Part shown: piece after piece, positions 42,963-51,489 of the stretch
Numbering within the stretch: position 1 is the first letter of the stretch
Layout: every line of letters begins with the position of its first letter
Assembly: GCF_900115775.1 (NCBI RefSeq)
Contig: NZ_FOXS01000003.1
Span: 248,001-312,000 of the forward strand
Reading direction: 5' to 3'
DNA: 64,000 nucleotides
Source: Hymenobacter arizonensis
GTDB lineage: Bacteria > Bacteroidota > Bacteroidia > Cytophagales > Hymenobacteraceae
Notes under the pieces: model-generated
What the model was told of the DNA's origin: nothing
Seen by the model: the letters and a program-made list of their open reading frames with translations, nothing else
The model's database searches: none
Position numbers and translations under genes: made by a program

Positions 42963-43805
42963 CTAATGGGTCGGGGCTGCGTCTTTCAGGGCGCGATTGG
43001 TGAGCGTATAGAAGTGCTCGGCTATGTCTGTGCTCGTTTTACGAACCTTCGTAACCACTCCGAAATGCAAGGCGACAACGGACACAACCGCTTCCAGCCC
43101 CCCTGCCGCCTTAGGTATTGTCTTATCCTGTAACGCTCGGCAAAAACCTGCAAAGGCTCCTTTATCGCCAGCGCAGAACTTTCCGGCAGCGTCAGTCAGT
43201 CCCACGGCGCGAGCAAGGACGTTCAGGTTTTCGACGGTAAAGCCCTCGCCTAACACTTGCTCCAACGGGCTCAGGGCGGTAATCTTAACAGGCTTCACGG
43301 CCGGGGCTACGGCGCGGCCCTCAAACGCTGCTAAGCAATGCTGGAACCAGTCAATCATTCCCAGCACCCTGCCCACATGGGCCGGAGTGCGGTCTCCGCC
43401 GGTTATAACCTCTTCTACAGTCCAATCGAGTTCCCACTTGGTTTCCCCGCCAATAGTGCTGCCGAAGTGTCTATATGAGCCCAACACCTGGCTAATGAGG
43501 CCGAGACGTTGCGCTTTGTAGGCGCGGGGGCTAATGGCTTTGGGTTCTTGTACTGCATCTTGCTGGGCGTAGCAGTTATACACAAAGCGACGCATCCACT
43601 CTAACTCCAGCAGGGCGCGGCGGGCGCGCCTTTCCCGATTGGCTACAGGACGGTTCGCCCCTCTCAGGCGGTGAAATTTCCTAGCCACATCGGCAACCTG
43701 TTGCGTGATGCGGTCCAAATGCTGGTCTTCTAGTTTGTCAATTAGCGGGGCTACGTAAGCATCCCATTGGGCCAGGGTCCGGTATTGGTCGCTCTGATTG
43801 CTCAT
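42963..43805 (-). CDS. Element protein of unknown function
   Basis: 280 residues, no signal peptide or membrane segment. The N-terminal part is helical and basic (ADVARKFHRLRGANRPVANR). The C-terminal part has a compact domain containing FCAGDKGAFAGFCRALQD and VVALHFGVVTKVRKTS. It is not assigned to a family. Its ATG overlaps the integrase stop by four bases, so it is coupled to the integrase gene and may take part in recombination control. GC content is close to that of the integrase gene. Confidence 0.65.
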   Translation of the reverse strand: MSNQSDQYRTLAQWDAYVAPLIDKLEDQHLDRITQQVADVARKFHRLRGANRPVANRERRARRALLELEWMRRFVYNCYAQQDAVQEPKAISPRAYKAQRLGLISQVLGSYRHFGSTIGGETKWELDWTVEEVITGGDRTPAHVGRVLGMIDWFQHCLAAFEGRAVAPAVKPVKITALSPLEQVLGEGFTVENLNVLARAVGLTDAAGKFCAGDKGAFAGFCRALQDKTIPKAAGGLEAVVSVVALHFGVVTKVRKTSTDIAEHFYTLTNRALKDAAPTH

Positions 43806-45058
43806 AGGGGCATGGTGTTAAACTTGGCAAATTCTTCCATTACCCGTCCTGCCGACAGGTTCACGTACCGTTGAAAGGATTGGGCCGTGCGGTGGCCGGT
43901 AATCATCATCACAAAGCGTTCGGACATGCCCCGGCTCAGGCTGAGGGTAACGAAGGTGCGGCGGGCGGTATGGACGCTCAGCCGCTCGTATTTGGGTGCC
44001 GTGGTAACGTCGGCAATGCCGCCCCGGTAGCGTACCACCTCAACCGGGCTATCAATCCCGGCTAGCTGCCCCAGTTCTTTCAGGAAGCGGTTCAGGACCG
44101 GATTGGAAATGGGCTGCCCCTTGATGCTGGACAGTTCCCCGGCCAGCACTCGGTTCACCAGGCCCAGGGCGGCGGCGCTCAGCGGTACGTTCACCACGTC
44201 GCGGGTCTTCTGGGAGGTAAGGCGCAAATGGGCCGGAACCTTGGCCGTAGCGGGACGCAAATGCCGGGGGTTGATACTGGTTAGGTCGGAGTAGCGCAGG
44301 CCCGTGTAGCAAGCCAGCAGGAACTAGGCGCGGGCCTTTTCCAGCCGGGAGCCCACGGGAAGGGGCAACGATTCCAAGGCCAGTAGTTCGGCCTCGCTCA
44401 GGGTCAGCACGTCGGGTGGGCGCTGCTTCCACGTTACCTGCCCCAGCGCCGTGCTGGTGGTGTAGCCGCGCTTGGTGGCCCACTTCATAAAAGACTTAAG
44501 GCGGGCTAAGTTCTTATTGATGGTGTTGTCCGTTAGCCCGACCTTGTTTAGCAGGTAGTCGGTCCAGCGGTCCCCCACGGTGGGCGTCAGGGTGTCGAAG
44601 TCGATGGCGTACCCACTCAAATCGGCAAAGTCCCGCAGGTGCCGGCCGGTAGTGGCGTAGGTACGAGCCGTGCCGGGAACCCCTGACGCTTTGGTATAGG
44701 CTACCCATTCGGCGTAGCGGTCCCAGAACGTGGGAACTAGACTGGGGCCTGGCTCGGCTCCGGTTTCCGGCACCGCTAGTGCCCGTAGTTCGTCGGGCGT
44801 GGGCAGCGTCCCGGCTCCGGCGTGGGTGTCGTAGCAGGCTTCCAGCCGCTTCGCCAGCAGGTCCAGCCAATCGTTGATTGCCCCGTTACGGGGGTAGCCC
44901 CTTGTTAATGCCCGCTGTTCAGTCTTGTCCCATTGCCGGGGGTGAATGGAACGGCCAGCGTAGACCTTCACGCGCTTGCCGGCGAAGCTGAGAAAGGCGA
45001 AAATGGGGGTGGGCTTATCAGCAGCCGGGGCCGATAGCAGGAAGGAGGTTTTGGCCAT
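43802..45058 (-). pseudogene. int: Tyrosine recombinase (integrase) interrupted by an in-frame TAG
   Basis: One reading frame of 418 codons, broken only by TAG at codon 245 (44324-44326). The first part holds an arm-binding domain (FAFLSFAGKRVKVYAGRSIH) and a SAM-like core-binding domain (ATTGRHLRDFADLSG). The frame continues after the stop with FLLACYTGLRYSDLTS and the full catalytic set: Arg255, Lys284, His363, Arg366, His389 and Tyr398. Homologues read L, D or similar at codon 245, so one base change (TTG to TAG) would explain it. Without readthrough the N-terminal piece lacks every catalytic residue. A base-call error is also possible. It should catalyse integration into tRNA-Lys. Confidence 0.85.
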
Positions 45059-45065
45059 TGGGGAG

Positions 45066-45093
45066 TGTCCTAAGTAGGACGCAATCTAGGACA
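45066..45093. promoter_or_regulatory. Right-end direct repeats, candidate integrase arm sites
   Basis: TAGGAC at 45075 and TAGGACA at 45087 (12 bases apart), with an inverted TGTCCTA at 45066. They lie just upstream of the integrase start and match the left-end pair in sequence, spacing and direction. Confidence 0.5.
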
Positions 45094-45211
45094 AAAAACC
45101 CGATTAATCCCGATTGGTCCCGTAGCTATGTTGGCTGGTTAGGGAATTAATAGCCGTTTGGAGGCCATTAAGCGTATATTTGTATCGGAGTGCATACTGT
45201 ACTTAATAGTA

Positions 45212-45235
45212 GGTTCGAATCCCAGCGGGATCACA
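45212..45235 (+). other. attR core
   Basis: Exact 24-bp copy of the tRNA-Lys 3' end at 36554-36577. No tRNA 5' half is present, so it is the displaced end of the target gene. Confidence 0.88.
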
Positions 45236-45237
45236 GC

Positions 45238-45273
45238 AAAAAGCCCCAATCTGGAAACAGGTTGGGGCTTTTT
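45238..45273 (+). terminator. Original tRNA-Lys terminator displaced by the element
   Basis: The stem AAAAAGCCCCAA/TTGGGGCTTTTT extends inward to a GAAA loop. It begins three bases after attR, as expected for the host terminator of the tRNA before insertion. Confidence 0.8.
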
Positions 45274-45441
45274 CTTTGGCTTGCGTGGGCTCCAGTTCCG
45301 CCTATTAGCGGAAAAAAGCAAAACGTTTTATCATTACTCTTCCTTAGGACTTGCCACTTGATTTTGTATCTGGAAGTATTTGTAGAAGCTACTTGAGGAC
45401 TTCTGAGCCTGATGATGCCAACCACAGCCCCATACCAACGC

Positions 45442-45480
45442 ACCGCGGCCCTGCAGAAGCTAATTCTGCAGGGCCGCGGT
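45442..45480. terminator. Perfect 17-bp hairpin at the end of the arginine operon
   Basis: ACCGCGGCCCTGCAGAA/TTCTGCAGGGCCGCGGT with loop GCTAA. It lies 20 bases beyond the carbamoyltransferase stop. A T run is missing, so termination is likely but not certain. Confidence 0.6.
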
Positions 45481-45500
45481 GTTCTATTTAAGAAGCGGTG

Positions 45501-46445
45501 TTACTTCAGCAGTTCGTGCAACACGGTCTGCATGGATGTGGTACGGTTGCCAGCTTCTTGGATGATGAGCGAACCCGGCGCGTCGAGCACGGCATCTGAC
45601 ACTTCCACGTTGCGGCGTACGGGCAGGCAGTGCAAGAACTTGGCGCCATCCGTCAAAGCCATGTGCTCGGGGGTGAGCATCCAAGTCGGGTCATTGGCTA
45701 GCACCTGGCCGTAGTTGCGGTAGCTGCTCCAGTTTTTGGCTTGCACGTAGTCGGCACCTTCCAAAGCCTTTTTCTGGTCGTACTCGATGCGGGCGCCCTT
45801 CGTGAATTTGGGGTCCAGTTCATAGCCCTCGGGGTGGGTGATGACGAAGTCGACCCAGTCGATTTCCGAAAACCAATCGCAAAACGAATTGGGCACGCAC
45901 TGGGGCAGGGCGCGCACGTGCGGGGCCCAGGTGAGCACCACTTTCACCCGTTCTTTCTGCTTGGTCTCGGCTACTGTAATCAGGTCAGCAAATGACTGCA
46001 GGGGGTGCAGGGTAGCGCTTTCCAAGCTGATGACAGGCACGGTGGCATATTGCAGAATCTTGTTGAATACCACCTCCTCGTAGTCTTCAGCTTTATCCTT
46101 GAGGGTAGGGAAGGTCCTCACGCCCAGCACGTCGCAATACTGGCTCATCACCGCGATGGCGTCTTTGATGTGCTCTTGGGTACCGCCGTTCATCACTGCG
46201 CCATCGGCCATTTCCAGGGTCCAGGAATCGGCGCCGGCGTTGAGCACCCAGGCTTGCGCGCCCAGGTTGTAAGCCGCTTTCACGGAGCTGAGGCGGGTTC
46301 GCAGGCTGGGGTTAAAAAAGATGAGGCCGACGGTTTTATTGCGCCCGATGTGCTGGTAGCCGTAAGGGTTGGCTTTGATTTCCAACGCTTGTTGGAGCAG
46401 GGCTTTGTAATCGCCGGCATCGGCGAAGGAGGTGAAGTTTTTCAT
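45501..46445 (-). CDS. argF': N-acylornithine carbamoyltransferase (acetyl- or succinylornithine type)
   Basis: 314 residues, close to the succinylornithine/acetylornithine transcarbamylase group and not to standard ArgF. Carbamoyl-phosphate site: FFNPSLRTRLSSVKAAYNLG. The group-specific stretch HPLQSFADLITV, TWAPHVRALPQCVPNSFCDW and the closing HCLPVRRNVEVSD are all present. It transfers carbamoyl to an N-acylated ornithine, giving N-acylcitrulline. In Bacteroides the substrate is N-succinylornithine, with Pro at position 90; here residue 90 is Gln (GGTQEHIKDA), so the acyl group cannot be assigned. It is the last gene of the reverse arginine operon and is followed by a perfect hairpin. Confidence 0.93.
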   Translation of the reverse strand: MKNFTSFADAGDYKALLQQALEIKANPYGYQHIGRNKTVGLIFFNPSLRTRLSSVKAAYNLGAQAWVLNAGADSWTLEMADGAVMNGGTQEHIKDAIAVMSQYCDVLGVRTFPTLKDKAEDYEEVVFNKILQYATVPVISLESATLHPLQSFADLITVAETKQKERVKVVLTWAPHVRALPQCVPNSFCDWFSEIDWVDFVITHPEGYELDPKFTKGARIEYDQKKALEGADYVQAKNWSSYRNYGQVLANDPTWMLTPEHMALTDGAKFLHCLPVRRNVEVSDAVLDAPGSLIIQEAGNRTTSMQTVLHELLK

Positions 46446-46472
46446 TAAATGAATTTTGACAGTTACAGACGG

Positions 46473-46940
46473 TCAGTGCTGTTCAACCCAGTACTCTCCA
46501 ACTGTGCCATTGCCAGTCAGCTTAACGACCAAGAAATTGGGGTCAATTGTAGACCAACCAACAGGATACAGCATAATTGTATCTGGTTGGGAATACAAGC
46601 GATAAAACTCATTGATACCATCAACAGCTTTCTGTTGATTCTCTCGCTTAAGGTTATCAGAATTAGTAAATGACAGCGAATCTGGAATTACAACGCCTTT
46701 GGGAAGCCTTTTCTCGATTCCATCTTTATAAGGTTTGCCGAGCAGGTTTAGAACAGCTTCACGCGACATGCCGGTCTTAAGATGATTTTGCATCAAATCT
46801 CCCACCATCTTAGCTCGTGGGTTTCTGGTATCACTCATTTCAGGATTGTCAATCCATACTTCTTGGTTAAACGAAGAGGAGTAATGACAAGCAGTTGTAA
46901 AGCACAATATCAGATAGAGAGAGTAGGTAAGTCCGCGCAT
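46473..46940 (-). CDS. Small lipoprotein with a BamE/SmpA-like motif
   Basis: 155 residues from the ATG at 46940. A lipoprotein-type signal (LYLILCFTTAC) is followed by a region with LKTGMSREAVLNLLGKPYKD, the hallmark of SmpA/BamE-like proteins, and a strand-rich end (VVKLTGNGTVGEYWVEQH). The gene is visibly more AT-rich than its neighbours, suggesting separate acquisition. It sits between carB and the carbamoyltransferase gene inside the arginine operon without an obvious role in it. Function unknown. Confidence 0.7.
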   Translation of the reverse strand: MRGLTYSLYLILCFTTACHYSSSFNQEVWIDNPEMSDTRNPRAKMVGDLMQNHLKTGMSREAVLNLLGKPYKDGIEKRLPKGVVIPDSLSFTNSDNLKRENQQKAVDGINEFYRLYSQPDTIMLYPVGWSTIDPNFLVVKLTGNGTVGEYWVEQH

Positions 46941-46995
46941 GAGGTAGATTTTTATTGAGTACTGGAAAATCATACGCGGACTCACAGAGTCCGCG

Positions 46996-49900
46996 CTACA
47001 TGGCCTTGTACTCGTTCCAGCTCTTAATTTTCAGGTCCTGCAGCTCCAGGGTGCAGAAGGCTTGAATGAAGGCCTTGGCCAGCCGCGCATTGGTCAGCAG
47101 CCCGACGCCGAAATCCACGGCCGTGCGCCGGATTCGGTAGTCGTTATCCAACTCGCCTTTCGAGAGGTTCTTGGGGATGTTGATGACCAGGTCGATTTTC
47201 TTCTCCTTCAGGTACGTGAGCACGTTGGGCTCCTGCAGCTCGTCGGGCCAGAACACGAGGCGGCTGGGCAGGCCGTTGTCGGCGAAGAAGCGGTGCGTGC
47301 CCTGCGTGGCGTAAATGGTGTAGCCCTTCTTGACCAGCAGCGCGGCGGGCGCGAGCAGCGCCACCTTGGAGAGAATGGGGCCGCCGGAAATCAGCACCGA
47401 CTGCTGCGGGATTTTATAGCCCACGCTCAGCATCGCTTTCAGCAGCGCTTCCTCGGCCGTGTCGCCCAGGCAGCCGACTTCGCCGGTGCTCACCATGTCC
47501 ACGCGCAGCACCGGGTCGGCGCCGGGCAGGCGGGTGAAGGAGAACTGCGGGGCCTTCACCCCCACGAAGGGCAGGTCGTAGACCCGCTCGCTCTCGTCGC
47601 GCGCCACCAGCTTGCCAAGCAGCACCTGCGTGGCCTTCTGGACGAGGTTGTGGCCCGAGACCTTCGAGACGAAGGGGAAGCTGCGCGAGGCCCGGATGTT
47701 GCACTCAATCACGCGGATGACGCCGTTCTTTTCCAGGAACTGGATATTGAACGGGCCGCTGATGGCAAAGCGCCGGGCAATCTGCTCGGCGATGATTTTC
47801 AGCTTGCGGATGGTGCCCACGTACACCCGCTGGGGCGGGTAGTACATGGTGGCGTCGCCGGAGTGCACGCCGGCAAACTCCACGTGCTCGGAAATGGCGT
47901 AGCTCACGATGTCCCCCTTGTTGGCCACGGCGTCGAGTTCGATTTCCTTGGCTTCCTGGATGAACTCGGACACGACCACGGGGTAGTCGTCGCTCACGCG
48001 CACGGCGGTTTGCAGGAAGGCTTCCAGCTCGGCCTCGTTGGACACCACGTTCATGGCGGCGCCCGAGAGCACGTAGCTCGGGCGGATGAGCACGGGGAAC
48101 CCGACGTCCTGGACAAAGGCGAACATGGCCTCGAGCGAGGTCAATTCTTTCCAGCGCGGCTGGGCGATGCCCAGCTCGTCGAGGATGCGGGAGAACTTGT
48201 GGCGGTTTTCGGCCTCGTCGATGCGGGCCGGGGCGGTGCCCAGGACGGGGGCCTGGGCGGCGGCCAGGCGCGTGGCCAGGTTGTTGGGAATCTGCCCGCC
48301 GGTGGAGAGCACCACGCCGGTGGGCTGCTCGAACTCGAGGATGTCCAGCACCCGCTCGAAGCTCAGCTCCTCGAAATACAAGCGGTCCGAGACGTCGTAG
48401 TCGGTCGAGACGGTTTCGGGGTTGTAGTTGATGATAATCGTTTTGTAGCCTTCGGCGGCGGCCGTCTGCACGGCCTGCACGCCGCACCAGTCGAACTCGA
48501 CCGAGGAGCCGATGCGGTACACGCCCGAGCCGAGCACCACCACCGACTGGGCGGGTTCGGGCGCCAGGTCGTGCTCGGTGCCGTGGTAGGTGGTGTAGAG
48601 GTAGTTGGTCTGGGCCGGAAACTCGGCCGCCAGCGTGTCGATTTGCTTGACGACGGGCACGACGCCCAGGGCCTGGCGGCGGGCGCGCACGAGCAGCTCG
48701 TCGGCCTTCACGTCGCCCTCGCCGAGCAGCTTCACCGCAATTTGCTGGTCCGAGAAGCCAGCTTTCTTGGCCTCGCGCAGCAGGGCCGTTTCCAACCCGG
48801 CCAAGCCATTGGGGCGGCCGGTGGCGAGCTGATTGCCCAGTTGAAAAATGGTGTACAGGCGCTGCAAAAACCAGTGGTCGATGCGCGTGAGGGCGTGCAC
48901 TTGCTGGATGGTGTAGCCCGCTTCGAACGCGTCGTTGATGGCGAAGATGCGCTCCTCGTTGGGCTCGTTGAGCAACTGGTCGAGGGTGGCGGCGTCGACG
49001 GGTTCGGGCCGGTTGGCCACGAAGCCGCGCTTGCCGGTGTCGAGCATGCGCAGGCCCTTTTGCAGGGCTTCCTCGAAGGACTTGCCGATGGCCATCACCT
49101 CGCCCACGCTCTTCATGGCCGAGCCAATTTGCCGGTTCACGCCCGCGAACTTGCCCAGGTCCCAGCGCGGCAGCTTGACCACGACGTAGTCCAGGGCCGG
49201 CTCGAAAAAGGCCGAGGTGGTCTGCGTGACGCTGTTTTTCAGCTCCGACAACGCGTAGCCCAAACTCAGCTTGGCGGCCACGAAGGCCAGCGGGTAGCCC
49301 GTGGCCTTCGAGGCCAGGGCCGAGGAGCGCGAGAGGCGCGCGTTGACCTCAATCACGCGGTAGTCCTCGGAGTGCGGGTCGAGCGCGTACTGGATGTTGC
49401 ACTCGCCGACGATGCCCAGGTGGCGGATGGTCTCGATGCCGAGGCGGCGCAGCTTATGGTACTCGCGGTTGCTCAGCGTCTGCGAGGGGGCCACCACGAT
49501 GCTCTCGCCGGTGTGGATGCCGATGGGGTCGAAGTTCTCCATGTTGCAGACCGTGATGCAGTTGTCGTACTGGTCGCGCACCACCTCGTACTCCACTTCC
49601 TTCCAGCCCTTGAGCGACTCTTCCACCAGAATCTGGTCGGAGGTCGTGAAGGACTGCTGGGCCAGGGCCCGCAGCTCCTCCCGGTTATTGGCGAAGCCGC
49701 TGCCCAGCCCGCCGAGGGCAAACGCGGCCCGCACGATGATGGGGAAGCCGATGGTCTCGCCCGCGGCCAGGGCGGCGTCCAGCGTCGTCACGGCCACGCT
49801 GCGGGCCGTGAGCACGCCAATCTGGGCGAGCTTGTCCTTGAAGATGTCCCGGTCCTCGGTGTCGATGATGCTCTGCACGGGCGTGCCGAGCACCCGCACC

Positions 49901-50226
49901 CCGTATTGCTCAAAGACGCCGGCGCGGAACAGGGCCACGGCGCAGTTCAGGGCCGTCTGCCCGCCGAAGGCCACCAGGATGCCGTCGGGCCGCTCCTTTT
50001 TGATGACTTCCTCCACGAAGTAGGGCGTCACGGGCAGGAAGTACACCTCGTCGGCCAGGCCCTCCGAGGTCTGCACGGTGGCGATGTTGGGGTTGATGAG
50101 GACGGTGCGGATGCCTTCCTCTTTCAGGGCCTTGAGCGCTTGGGAGCCGGAGTAGTCGAACTCGCCGGCTTCGCCGATTTTCAGGGCCCCGGAACCGAGG
50201 ACGAGCACGTTGGTGGGTTTGGTCAT
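46996..50226 (-). CDS. carB: Carbamoyl-phosphate synthase large subunit
   Basis: 1076 residues from the ATG at 50226. It has two homologous ATP-grasp halves: the first begins VLVLGSGALKIGEAGEFDYS and has EESLKGWKEVEYEVVRD and EVNARLSRSSALASKATGYP, the second begins VVLGSGVYRIGSSVEFDWCG and has IECNIRASRSFPFVSKVSGH. An MGS-like allosteric domain ends the protein. It makes carbamoyl phosphate from bicarbonate, ATP and ammonia delivered by CarA. It follows carA in the arginine operon. The first half reads GEAGEFDYSG, as in other Bacteroidota enzymes. Confidence 0.97.
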   Translation of the reverse strand: MTKPTNVLVLGSGALKIGEAGEFDYSGSQALKALKEEGIRTVLINPNIATVQTSEGLADEVYFLPVTPYFVEEVIKKERPDGILVAFGGQTALNCAVALFRAGVFEQYGVRVLGTPVQSIIDTEDRDIFKDKLAQIGVLTARSVAVTTLDAALAAGETIGFPIIVRAAFALGGLGSGFANNREELRALAQQSFTTSDQILVEESLKGWKEVEYEVVRDQYDNCITVCNMENFDPIGIHTGESIVVAPSQTLSNREYHKLRRLGIETIRHLGIVGECNIQYALDPHSEDYRVIEVNARLSRSSALASKATGYPLAFVAAKLSLGYALSELKNSVTQTTSAFFEPALDYVVVKLPRWDLGKFAGVNRQIGSAMKSVGEVMAIGKSFEEALQKGLRMLDTGKRGFVANRPEPVDAATLDQLLNEPNEERIFAINDAFEAGYTIQQVHALTRIDHWFLQRLYTIFQLGNQLATGRPNGLAGLETALLREAKKAGFSDQQIAVKLLGEGDVKADELLVRARRQALGVVPVVKQIDTLAAEFPAQTNYLYTTYHGTEHDLAPEPAQSVVVLGSGVYRIGSSVEFDWCGVQAVQTAAAEGYKTIIINYNPETVSTDYDVSDRLYFEELSFERVLDILEFEQPTGVVLSTGGQIPNNLATRLAAAQAPVLGTAPARIDEAENRHKFSRILDELGIAQPRWKELTSLEAMFAFVQDVGFPVLIRPSYVLSGAAMNVVSNEAELEAFLQTAVRVSDDYPVVVSEFIQEAKEIELDAVANKGDIVSYAISEHVEFAGVHSGDATMYYPPQRVYVGTIRKLKIIAEQIARRFAISGPFNIQFLEKNGVIRVIECNIRASRSFPFVSKVSGHNLVQKATQVLLGKLVARDESERVYDLPFVGVKAPQFSFTRLPGADPVLRVDMVSTGEVGCLGDTAEEALLKAMLSVGYKIPQQSVLISGGPILSKVALLAPAALLVKKGYTIYATQGTHRFFADNGLPSRLVFWPDELQEPNVLTYLKEKKIDLVINIPKNLSKGELDNDYRIRRTAVDFGVGLLTNARLAKAFIQAFCTLELQDLKIKSWNEYKAM

Positions 50227-50287
50227 GCTAAGGATTGGGTAACCGGCCGGTTGGGCCGTGTTCAAAAGCGAGTTGGTTCAATCACCT

Positions 50288-50379
50288 GTCCTGCAGGGCG
50301 CCGCGCCGCGCGTGCTGCTACTATTCCAGCAGAGGGAGGCCGCATTGCCCGCGCGAGGCGGCGCGGCGCCCTGCAGGAC
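50288..50379. repeat. Inverted repeat between carA and carB
   Basis: The arms GTCCTGCAGGGCGCCGCGCC and GGCGCGGCGCCCTGCAGGAC are perfect complements separated by about 52 bases. It could weaken or pause transcription between the two genes. The CCCTGCAG/CTGCAGGG core also occurs in the 45442-45480 hairpin. Confidence 0.75.
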
Positions 50380-50385
50380 CGTTGT

Positions 50386-51471
50386 TTACTTCGAATGAGT
50401 GGCTTTGTACTGAGCCACCGCCGCCAAAAAATCATCGAAGAGAAACTCCGTGTCCTGCGGCCCGCCGGCGGCCTCGGGGTGAAATTGCGTCGAAAAGAAC
50501 GGCTTGGTCTGGTGCTTAATACCCTCACAAGTGCCGTCATTTAAATTCTCAAAGAGCACGGTCCACTCGGCGGGCAGCGTGGCCGGGTCCACCGCGAAGC
50601 CGTGGTTCTGGCTGGTGATGTAGCAGCGCGGGGTGCCGGTGAGCCGCACGGGCTGGTTGTGGCTGCGGTGGCCGTACTTGAGCTTGAACGTGTCGCCGCC
50701 CGCCGCCAGGCCCATGAGCTGGGAGCCGAGGCAGATGCCGAAGATGGGCTTGTCCTGCTGCAAGGCCGTTTGCAGGTGGCCGATGGTGGCCGCGCACCGC
50801 TTCGGGTCGCCGGGGCCGTTGCTCAAAAACAGGCCGTCGTAGTCCAGGGTGTTAAAATCGTAGTCCCAGGGCACGCGGATGAGTTCGACGTCGCGCTCCA
50901 GGAAGCAGCGGATGATATTGGTTTTGGTGCCGCAGTCCACCAGCACGATTTTGTGCTGGCCGGTGCCGTAGTGCCGCACGCCGGGCGGGCTAACCTGCGC
51001 CACCAGGTTGTCCTGGTTGGGGTCGTGGAAAGGCACGTCGTCGGCGGCCACGATTTTGCCCAGCAGGGCGCCTTTTTCGCGCAGCTTCTTGGTGAGCAGG
51101 CGGGTATCGACGTTGAAAATGCCGGGGATGTTGTACTCCTTGAGCCAGTCGCCGAGGCTTTTGGCCGCGTTCCAGTGGCTGTGCTCCTCGGAATAGTACG
51201 TGACGACGAGGCCGGCAATGTGCACCTGGTCGGACTCGAAAATCTTGGAAATCGACTCGTAGAGCTCCTCGCCGGGCACGCCGTAGTTGCCCACCATGGG
51301 GGTGGTGAGCACCAGAATCTGGCCGGCGAAGGACGGGTCCGTCAGGTTTTCGGGGTAGCCGGTCATGGCCGTGCTGAACACGACTTCGCCCGCGACCGAA
51401 GTATAGGCCCCGAAGGAAGTGCCCTCGATTTCGGTGCCGTCTTCGAGGATGAGTTTTGCTGTTTGGGTCAT
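50386..51471 (-). CDS. carA: Carbamoyl-phosphate synthase small subunit
   Basis: 361 residues. The N-terminal CarA domain (KLILEDGTEIEGTSFGAYTS, then STAMTGYPENLTDPSFAGQI) is followed by a class I glutamine amidotransferase with nucleophile Cys in FGICLGSQLMGLAAGG and catalytic His in FFSTQFHPEAAGGPQDTEF. It hydrolyses glutamine and channels ammonia to CarB. It is upstream of carB in the arginine operon, separated from it by a long inverted repeat; a family B repeat separates it from argD. Confidence 0.97.
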   Translation of the reverse strand: MTQTAKLILEDGTEIEGTSFGAYTSVAGEVVFSTAMTGYPENLTDPSFAGQILVLTTPMVGNYGVPGEELYESISKIFESDQVHIAGLVVTYYSEEHSHWNAAKSLGDWLKEYNIPGIFNVDTRLLTKKLREKGALLGKIVAADDVPFHDPNQDNLVAQVSPPGVRHYGTGQHKIVLVDCGTKTNIIRCFLERDVELIRVPWDYDFNTLDYDGLFLSNGPGDPKRCAATIGHLQTALQQDKPIFGICLGSQLMGLAAGGDTFKLKYGHRSHNQPVRLTGTPRCYITSQNHGFAVDPATLPAEWTVLFENLNDGTCEGIKHQTKPFFSTQFHPEAAGGPQDTEFLFDDFLAAVAQYKATHSK

Positions 51472-51489
51472 GTTCTGTTTCTGTTAGGA

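Larger units (their letters stand above)
36554..45235. mobile_element. 8.7-kb integrated element in tRNA-Lys, satellite-like
   Basis: It is bounded by 24-bp direct repeats at 36554-36577 (tRNA 3' end) and 45212-45235. It carries a tyrosine integrase at the right end, an HTH gene, primase and helicase genes, an iteron-like region, and AT-rich cargo at the left end. There are no capsid, tail, terminase, relaxase or conjugation genes. The integrase-regulator-primase-helicase-origin order is that of phage-inducible chromosomal islands. The integrase has a nonsense codon, so this copy may be trapped. Confidence 0.85.

Noticed and set aside
43802..45058. Two separate integrase genes or a frameshift
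   Set aside because: Both parts lie in the same frame and are separated only by one TAG, so it is one gene with a nonsense codon.
36554..45235. Integrative conjugative element
   Set aside because: No relaxase, coupling protein or transfer genes are present in 8.7 kb.
45139..45443. Small open frames around attR
   Set aside because: They run across the att site and the terminator hairpin and have no supporting features.
47062..50544. A 1160-residue open frame on the forward strand opposite carB
   Set aside because: Antisense to a clearly real carB; His/Ala/Gly/Val-rich translation without motifs, a codon-bias shadow typical of high-GC genes.
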